Below are positions 1-6,500 of a stretch of 8,913 bases of DNA, piece by piece. Source of the DNA: Actinomycetes bacterium (GTDB lineage Bacteria; Actinomycetota; Acidimicrobiia; Acidimicrobiales; Palsa-688); assembly GCA_021821705.1 (NCBI GenBank), contig JAKACE010000048.1:1-8913 (forward strand), read 5' to 3'. The notes beneath the pieces were generated by a model, which had not been told where the DNA came from, made no database searches, and saw only the letters and a program-made list of their open reading frames with translations. The number at the start of each line of letters is the position of its first letter. Within the stretch, counting starts at the first letter, position 1. Both the position numbers and the translations under genes were made by a program.

Positions 1-1
1 C

Positions 2-1291
2 GCTGCCTCGGGGGCGTCGGAGACCTACACCTACAACCCCACCGGGGACCGCACCGGCGCCACCGGCACCCTGTCGGGTAGCTCCAGCTTCGCCTACGAC
101 CAGGCCGACCAGCTCGTATCGGCCAGCACCCCCACCGGGGGTGCCACCTACGCCTACAACGGCGCCGGCCTCCTCACCGGCCGCTCGGAGGGCGGGGCCA
201 CGGCCACCTTCACCTGGGACAGCTCCACCGGCCTGCCCCTGCTCGTCGACGACGGGACCAACGACTACCTCTACGGCCCGGGCGGCACCCCTGTAGAGCA
301 AGCCGCCATCGCCACCGGCACCCCCGAGTACTACTTCAGTGACGCCCAGGGCTCGACCAGGGCGCTCATCGGGGCCAACGGGGCGCTCGCCGCCAGCTAT
401 ACCTACGACCCCTACGGCAACCTCAGCTCCTCGAGCGGCGTGCCTTCGCTCACCCAACTGCGCTACGACGGCCAGTACGCCGACCCGGCCAGCGGGTCCT
501 ACTACCTGAGAGCCAGGTGGTACGACCCGGCCACCGACCAGTTCTCGAGCGTGGACCCTCTCGTGTCCCAGACGGCCCAGCCCTACGAGTACGCGGGGGA
601 CAACCCCGTCTACGGTTCGGACCCGAGCGGGCAGGAGCCGGTGCCTGGACCCCCGCAAGTGTGCAACACCTACCAAGGTCGGGTCGGTTTCATCTGCATT
701 CCGACGCCTGTAGCTTTCAGCAGTGCTGTTGCGGCTGAGGATTCTGTCCCGCTGCTTTACGGCGCGAACCCAAACAACGGACCAGCCCTGGGTGACCCGT
801 TCGCGGGCGTGCGCTTTCATACACCCTGGGGTATTCGGATCCCCGACGGCTATAACTCTAATACCGGGCTAGGGGTGGAAGTCAAGATCGGCAGGCCTGG
901 ACTGAGCAGGTTCGTTGCAACCCAAGTGAACAAGGATGCCTACCTGTTAACGAATAGCTGCAATGGCGCTATTTCGGGCAACCCCTTTTGTCAGGATGTA
1001 TGGTCCTTCTGGCCTTCCCAAAATAACAACTCTCCGTACCCTCAAGGACCCTCCGGTCCTCTTGTCGAAAGACTTCTCGCAGCACATATTCAAGTTAGCA
1101 TCAACTACTTCTTGCCCGTTGACCCTAGTGCCCCCGACCCTGCCTATTCATTCAATCCAAATTGGGGACAAATACTCAATGTCGCGACCTCGGCCGGCCT
1201 GGGTGTGGTAGTGGGCGGCATCGGTTGGTGGATACTCGGCGATCTGGCGCCCGCGCTTATCGCCGGCCCGCTCGGCAACTCCTGTTCATAG
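2..1291 (+). CDS. RHS-repeat polymorphic toxin, C-terminal part with REase-like nuclease tip (5' partial)
   Basis: This is the last 429 codons of an RHS/YD-repeat protein; the start lies outside the window. Residues about 1-145 carry degenerate YD repeats (TYTYNPTGDRTGATG, FAYDQADQLVSAS, YAYNGAGLLTGRSE). Residues about 153-211 are the RHS-associated core hallmark (RYDGQYADPASGSYYLRARW, then FSSVDPL and the junction NPVYGSDPSG). RHS proteins form a shell around a variable C-terminal toxin released at this junction. The roughly 218-residue tip contains RIPD (D282), then GVEVKIG (E293, K295), Q308 and D312. That arrangement matches the PD-(D/E)XK pattern of Tox-REase-type toxins, so a DNase activity is inferred. 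After it come a GPSGPLVERLL helix and a hydrophobic C-terminal stretch (about residues 390-422). The tip is visibly richer in A/T than the core, consistent with tip exchange. The family call is firm; the nuclease assignment rests on motif only. The next gene starts 15 bp downstream. Confidence 0.9.
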   Translation, partial: AASGASETYTYNPTGDRTGATGTLSGSSSFAYDQADQLVSASTPTGGATYAYNGAGLLTGRSEGGATATFTWDSSTGLPLLVDDGTNDYLYGPGGTPVEQAAIATGTPEYYFSDAQGSTRALIGANGALAASYTYDPYGNLSSSSGVPSLTQLRYDGQYADPASGSYYLRARWYDPATDQFSSVDPLVSQTAQPYEYAGDNPVYGSDPSGQEPVPGPPQVCNTYQGRVGFICIPTPVAFSSAVAAEDSVPLLYGANPNNGPALGDPFAGVRFHTPWGIRIPDGYNSNTGLGVEVKIGRPGLSRFVATQVNKDAYLLTNSCNGAISGNPFCQDVWSFWPSQNNNSPYPQGPSGPLVERLLAAHIQVSINYFLPVDPSAPDPAYSFNPNWGQILNVATSAGLGVVVGGIGWWILGDLAPALIAGPLGNSCS

Positions 1292-1306
1292 GACCGAGCA
1301 AGCCCC

Positions 1307-2653
1307 GTGACTGAGCTCTTGGAGCTGCCTGTCTTGGATGGTTCCAGGCACGTCGTGTACCCGCTGCTGGAGCTGCCCGTCCCTGGTGAGCGCGTGCGCT
1401 CGAGCAGGCTCGGCGCGGAGGAGGCAGGAGCCTATCGTGAGTGGCTCGTGGCCACCGAGCGGGGACGGTACCTGAGCGTCATGGCGGTCTTCGGGGCGGC
1501 CGGGTTGAGGTGGGGGCCCGACAGTCCCGGCGAGCTCGTTGACCTCGACGCCCTCGCCGAGTTCATGGAGGCCTGGTTCCCTCTTGTCATGGGGCCCCAT
1601 ATGGTTGTCAGCCGCACGCTCCCCTGGAACCCACCAGTCTGTTTGGTGACCTCGGAAGCAGGTCTGCGCTTGCAGGCGAGCATCTGCCACGACATCGCCT
1701 TTGCGTTGTCGGCCCATATAAGGCGCGCTATCCCAGGGCTCAACTGGGTGGTGTGGAGCGGCCGCGGTACGAGAGGTACCTTGCGCAACGTGACCATCAC
1801 GTCTTCTACCAAGAAGAGCCCCGTGGACTTCTCGATGCAGTTCCTGATGGGTTGCCTGAGCCGTTACGCAGAGGGGACCGACCCGTCGTCCGGCGCCCGA
1901 GCCTCCGTGTTCAGCCCGACTGAGTGGCGGGCCCGCCTGCGGCACTTTGTGACGGAGTCCGTGGAGGCCCCAGGGCCTGTCAAGCCAGCACTGCCCGTCC
2001 CAGCACTGCACATCGGGGAGCGCTTCGGCCCGCTACTTGGCGAGGGGGGGCAGCAAGAGGCCTCCCCGGAGATCGTTACCGCCCTGGCCACCTATCGAGA
2101 GCTGGGCTTTTTCGCCAATAGTGGCTCGAGGGAGCCTCATCGCCTGGCCGCTCTCCTGCAGGCGACATGGGAAGCTTCTGAGGGGGTACCAATGCCTACC
2201 CTCAGCCCGGACCTCGATGCTGCACTTCTCGAGCTCGACTACGAGCGCACCGTCGGTTTCGATGTCGAGGCAGACGTGTTCGGGGGCAACCGGGTCTACG
2301 AAGCCATCGCCCTGGCCGTGGCGACCATCGCCGGTGCGGACGGGCCGGGGCTGGAGGTGCACGAGGAGTGGCCAGGCGACGGCACGGTGGTCCTAACTAT
2401 CTCGGCACCGAGCGGGCCCCACCGTGGGCAGTTCGACTACGTCGGCGATTACGTGCACCCGGGCATCCTCGAGCTCCTGAACGCGGCCTTTGCTACCAGC
2501 GAGGGCCGGTTGTGGTACTACGACCCCGGTGCTCAGTACATCATGGTCGTCCGAGCGAGCGAGAAAGAGCGGCAAGCCCTTCGTCAACGGCGTGGTGTCG
2601 CCCTGGAACCGGTGGCTCCCGCGTGGTGGCTTGAAGTAGTGGCCGACGACTAA
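1307..2653 (+). CDS. Putative immunity protein paired with the RHS toxin (unrecognised family)
   Basis: A 448-residue protein starts at GTG, 15 bp after the toxin stop. AGGA overlaps the toxin stop but is far (13 nt) from the GTG, so translational coupling is likely. No signal peptide or membrane segment is visible, which fits a cytoplasmic antitoxin. There appear to be two alpha/beta domains joined by a Pro-rich linker (about 218-235, GPVKPALPVPAL). The N-terminal domain (about 35-215) includes LAEFMEAWFPLVMGP, a segment SICHDIAFALSAHI and PGLNWVVW. The C-terminal domain (about 275-448) includes GGNRVYEAIALAVATI, HPGILELLNAAF and a terminal WYYDPGAQYIMVVRAS. Immunity genes normally follow the toxin directly, and this is the only intact gene doing so; the assignment rests on that position. 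It is long for an immunity protein, so it could be a fusion of two immunity units. I do not recognise the family. Confidence 0.75.
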   Translation: MTELLELPVLDGSRHVVYPLLELPVPGERVRSSRLGAEEAGAYREWLVATERGRYLSVMAVFGAAGLRWGPDSPGELVDLDALAEFMEAWFPLVMGPHMVVSRTLPWNPPVCLVTSEAGLRLQASICHDIAFALSAHIRRAIPGLNWVVWSGRGTRGTLRNVTITSSTKKSPVDFSMQFLMGCLSRYAEGTDPSSGARASVFSPTEWRARLRHFVTESVEAPGPVKPALPVPALHIGERFGPLLGEGGQQEASPEIVTALATYRELGFFANSGSREPHRLAALLQATWEASEGVPMPTLSPDLDAALLELDYERTVGFDVEADVFGGNRVYEAIALAVATIAGADGPGLEVHEEWPGDGTVVLTISAPSGPHRGQFDYVGDYVHPGILELLNAAFATSEGRLWYYDPGAQYIMVVRASEKERQALRQRRGVALEPVAPAWWLEVVADD

Positions 2654-2671
2654 GAAGAGAGCCCTTCTTAG
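2650..2671 (+). terminator. Perfect 8-bp inverted repeat overlapping the stop of the putative immunity gene
   Basis: CTAAGAAG (2650-2657), a six-base loop AGAGCC, and CTTCTTAG (2664-2671) form a perfect stem that includes the TAA stop (2651-2653). It is AT-richer than its surroundings. No T-run follows, so it is not a classical intrinsic terminator, but position suggests transcript end or 3'-end protection. Confidence 0.4.
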
Positions 2672-2724
2672 CCTCGATTATTCGCTGGCAGCTGCGAAGA
2701 CCCGCCAAAGGCCCCAAAATGGCC

Positions 2725-2746
2725 CCGTCGCACCTCGGAGCGACGG
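2725..2746. repeat. Hairpin, 7-bp perfect stem
   Basis: CCGTCGC (2725-2731) and GCGACGG (2740-2746) flank an 8-base loop. It lies 72 bp beyond the stop of the putative immunity gene, without a T-run. It may help end transcription from the left; nothing shows a specific role. Confidence 0.3.
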
Positions 2747-2783
2747 TCAGCGGTTGGCGGGACCGACTTCTGGCTCTGTCGGA

Positions 2784-2819
2784 AGGCCTCTATAGGCCGT
2801 GGGCGGCCCATAGAGGCCT
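2784..2819. repeat. Strong 15-bp hairpin, possible end of the degenerate IS1380 element
   Basis: AGGCCTCTATAGGCC (2784-2798) and GGCCCATAGAGGCCT (2805-2819) are inverted copies with one mismatch and a 6-base loop, GTGGGC. The hairpin lies about 100 bp beyond the stop of the transposase relic, where the 3' terminal end of an insertion sequence would be. The strand read toward the relic begins CCTCTATAGGCCGT, which shares CCT, AT and CGT positions with the ISEcp1 (IS1380 family) end as I recall it (CCTAGATTCTACGT). That similarity is weak. It could equally be a bidirectional terminator stem. Confidence 0.4.
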
Positions 2820-2915
2820 GGAAAGTCGTTGCGTAGGCGTGAACAGCCGGTGCGCAGGCGCGTCAAAGCAGGCGGCGGGACGCGACCGTGACGAGCGGGC
2901 CGGCGCGGGCCCGGC

Positions 2916-3320
2916 TCAGGTGGTGAAACAGACGCCGCCGAGACGCGCGAACGCCTTGGCGAGCTGGTCTGCCCAGGGCCAGGCGGCATCGAGGCGCAAG
3001 AAGGCCCGCCTCCCGGTGCGCACGAGGCGCCCGGCGACGTGCAAGGCGCAGTAACGCAGGCGCTTGGGCAGGCAGGTGGCGAGGTCGTCTTGGAAGCACA
3101 AGCCTTGTGCCCCCGCCAGGAGGTCCTGGGCAATGAGCACGACGAGCAGCCAGGCAGAGTTGAAGGCGAAGCGCTGGCCGTGACCTGGGCTACCCACGGA
3201 GAACCCGGAAGCGCCCTAATAAGAGCCTGCCTTCCCCAGTGACTCATTCGTGTCCTGACTCGTCCTGGCCGTCACCATCACAACCACAATGGGAAAGCTT
3301 CCAATAGGGCCTGGACACAT
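2916..3320 (-). pseudogene. IS1380-family transposase relic (C-terminus retained, most of the gene deleted)
   Basis: Residues encoded from about 3180 to 2918 match the conserved IS1380 transposase C-terminus: FAFNSAWLLVVLIAQDLL, then PKRLRYCALHVAGRLVRTGR, then LRLDAAWPWADQLAKAF. Only about 90 residues remain of a protein normally well over 400, so the catalytic DDE region is missing. The frame is closed upstream by TAG (complement of 3216-3218). Beyond that stop the same frame is open back to an ATG (3318-3320) preceded by AAGGAGG with 5-nt spacing, encoding 34 residues including GSFPIVVVMVTA. This resembles the FPxVVV-TA start seen in IS1380 transposases, so the locus may be an internal-deletion product retaining both gene ends. 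The C-terminal identity is well supported; the N-terminal link is tentative. It cannot encode an active transposase. Confidence 0.75.
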
Positions 3321-3586
3321 AGGAGCCTCCTTACACCGTCTGTGCAGCGCTGCCGAGCCCAGGTGCATCCATAGTCAATGGTCCGCTCAGAGCAGCCCGG
3401 GCAAGTGCACCCGTGAGAAGGCGGCACCCCGCGCGAGCAGGGGCGGCGCGCCAAACAAGCCGGCAACAAGGCCGGTGCCGACGTCGTCCCCGGCGTCGGC
3501 AGCACCCTGGTGGGTTGCCGACCGACCGCGGTGGGCGTACCCTCGGCTTCAGCCCTCGTCCCGAAGGAAAAGCGCGACGACGTGGC
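3321..3586. other. Intergenic stretch without a recognisable gene
   Basis: Between the transposase relic and the hydrolase stop I see no supported gene. The plus-strand frame opening after TGA (3414-3416) has GC-rich third positions and reads REQGRRAKQAGNKAGADVV and onward, but it has no clear start signal, matches no family I know and runs into antisense of the hydrolase. A perfect 7-bp stem (GCCGACG 3477-3483 with CGTCGGC 3494-3500) lies about 90 bp past the hydrolase stop and could help terminate that transcript, though no T-run follows on either strand. Confidence 0.4.
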
Positions 3587-6500
3587 TCAGGGAACGCTCA
3601 CCCCCTGCAGCACGACAGGCCCAAGGGTCGGGTTGAGCTCCTTCTGCACGTCCACGCCGACCGGCGGGATGGTGTCCAGGACGTACGGCAACGAGGCCGG
3701 ATCGAGGTTGCATATCGGGTTAGCCGCCGCTATCGCTGCCTGCGTGCACTCGCCGAAGTTGTAGGGCTGCGCCGTCGACTGGAACGTCCGGGCATCGTAG
3801 TAGCCGTAGCCGTCCTGCCCCGTCACCGTCAGGGTGAACGCCCAACCGCTCCACGACCCGCCGGCGGCAGGAGCGCCCAAAGCGGACGCCGGGACGGTTA
3901 TAGATACCACCCCAGGCGTATAGCCGTTGGGTTGCTGGCTCAGCTGCGCTACCGAGATCTGCGGAACACCCAGGCTGGACGAGTTACCCAGGCCGGATGT
4001 GGGGCTGTCCGGCGTGACCCATTGGTCGGTGCCGAACCCGTCCACTTCTATGAGCTGGTTCCACGCATCAGCAGGCGCGATGGAGTAGTTCCAGGGGTTT
4101 GCGGCCGCTGCCGATTGTACCTGGTTGGTCTTGGGGGAATGGATGTACAGGTCGAACAGTTGGGCACCGTCGGGCGAGCCGAAGGTGTTGACCAGGTTTG
4201 CCACGCCGAGCTGGAAAGTGACGGTGGGACCGGAGTCGATGACGGTAAGTCCGCTCAGCTCGAAGCTGCCAGGCGGGAACGTCGGGCTCCCGTCGCCGTT
4301 GGTCGCCGTTGGATAGGCGTACGTGCCCGGGCCGTAACCACCGTCGGCGGGACCGGTGGCGTCGAGGACCACCGTGCCTGGCACCATGAGGTTGTCGACG
4401 CTGAAGAGGGCTTCATTGGTGCCACCGGACATCCCAGCGGCGATGGTGGCCACCTCGACGTTGTCGGTGCCCGGCTCCAACACCACCGCCGCCGTCGCCA
4501 TCCCCGTACTGTCGGCCACGACGGTGGTGACCGTGGTGGTGGGTGCGCTGGTCCCGAGGGCGCTACCGGTGACCGCCATTTCGACGGTCGCCCCCGGGAG
4601 GGTCGTGGCTGTCACGGTCAAGGTGGCCTGGCCGTTCACGACCGTCACCCCTGGAGTGCTGGCGTCCACGGAGACGCTTGGCCTCTTCATGTTGGCGGGG
4701 ACGTTGCCACCGGCGACGACTAGCGGGGCGCTGACCCGCAACGGCACCGTGGCGGGTGCAGTGGGCAGGTAGCGCTCGGCCACGATGCTCGGCTGCTCGA
4801 GCAGCGAGTTGCTGGCGGCGTCCCTGATAAGGCGCACAAGCTGGGCCTGCGCCCACGTCAGCGGAGCCGCCGAGCCATCTGCCTGGCCATCGGTGAAGCC
4901 TATGGACGCCGTCGTCGGGTCGGAGCCGTAGGGCGAGGCGGGGACGTCGGGGTAGTTCCAGACCTGTTCGGGGACGAGGCCCACGCCGGATGCCGACCGG
5001 AGCATGAACGACAGGTCCGACTGCAGGGCGACCGAATTACCGGCCAGGATCTGGTACTCCCCGTTTTCGCCGGACAGGACCGGCCACGGGTGCCCGGTGC
5101 CCGTGGACGTCGGCGCCCATGGTGCTCCGGTCGGGCTGCAGTTGCTCACCTGCCCCTGCTCGCAGTCGCCGTAGCCGTCGCCGTTGTAGCGCAGGACGCC
5201 GGTGCCCGACGTAGTGGGGACATCGATCGCTTTGGCCGCCACTGCCAGGGAGTTTGTGATGGCTGGGTCGCTGGCGGACAGTGCCGCGAGGCGGGTCAGC
5301 TCCAAGAAGCCCTGGTCCATGACACTGCGCTGGTCGGCTTGGGTGGGGTTCCCGTTGCCCAGGGAGTAGTAGTAGGCCTGGTTGGGATCCCCCGTCTTGT
5401 CCACCCGGATGAAGTACGGCTGTTCCGACAACGGCCCCTTGGTCGTCACCGTTGTCAAGAGGATGAGACGCCGGAAGTTGTCCGCTGTGGCCAGGAACAG
5501 TCTCGAGGACGCCGCGTCCCCCTGTACGCGCGCTATCTCCCCGGCAGCTACCAGGCCGGCCACCTCGTCCGCCATGGTGGACGGCGAATAGCCGTTCTGT
5601 TCCTCCCACCGCTCGACGCTGGAAGCTGTTTCGGGGCCGTTGGCCACCAGGAAGTCGGCCGCCGGCTTTATGTGGTCCTGGTACAGCTGCGAGTCACCGG
5701 CTAAACCCGCCTGCCAGGCGGCGAGGATGGGCTCGGCCGTCTCGTCGAGTTGTAGACCCCCGGTGTCCGGCGCCGCCTGCCCGTTGAGCAGCCCGTTGCG
5801 GGGGAACGACCCGTCCGCCCGCTGCATGTCGTCGAACCAGTACTCGACCATCTGGCGGGCGGTGGAAAGGTCCCCGTCCACCAGGAACCCGGTGAAGGTC
5901 TCGTAGGCGTCGCGCGGGAAGACCTCCCGGTACGAACCGAAATAGGGCGCCAAGTCGTCGTTCGTGGTGTAGTTGCCCGCCGGTACCGACTGGCCCCACG
6001 GGCTGCCCAGAGATGCAGCTGTGGCTCCGATGAAGGTCTTGTCCTCGCTGGCCTTTAGGACATTGGCTGACAGCCAGTAGGCGCCGGCCAGGTTGGTGGC
6101 CGATAAGGGCCCAGCCGGCTGAAGGGGGTGCGCCGTGGGGCCGGGCCCGCACAGGTGCCCGTCGTAGGCCAACCACTGGGCCTGGTACAGACCGTAGGTG
6201 AGGGCGAACGGGAGCGCGGACGACGATAGGGCGGACTGGACAGCGCTCTGCTCGTCCTGTCCGAAGCCCAACGACACTGTCTGGGAGCTCACCGAACCCG
6301 GCGCCGGCGGTGCCGCCACGTCGGCTGCCGAAGCGACGGCGGCGGCGATCCCCATGGGCGTCAGGCTCGCCACCGCGAGGTTGGGCGCGAGCCCAGGTCC
6401 CGGAGACGACGGCCCGCAAGCGCCAGGGCTGCCGGACGGGCCGGTCGTGGAGCCGTATGCCCCGAGGTCGCCGGGGATGCGGCCAGGTGCCTGCGGCCCA

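Noticed and set aside
1286..2011. Minus-strand open frame of 241 codons opposite the putative immunity gene
   Set aside because: The plus-strand frame has far better composition, domain-like content and the right position behind the toxin; the antisense product is His/Arg/Gly-rich.
2747..3247. Alternative minus-strand frame of 166 codons across the IS relic
   Set aside because: The transposase signature (WPWA, AGRLVRTGR) is in the neighbouring frame; this frame reads Ser/Pro/Cys-rich nonsense.
3413..4723. Long plus-strand open frame of 436 codons
   Set aside because: It lies mostly antisense to the hydrolase C-terminal and Ig-like domains and its product is Arg/Gly-rich low-complexity sequence typical of GC-rich shadow frames.
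5090..5704. Plus-strand open frame of 204 codons within the hydrolase
   Set aside because: It is opposite the GH15 catalytic region, whose motifs and catalytic residues are clear on the minus strand.
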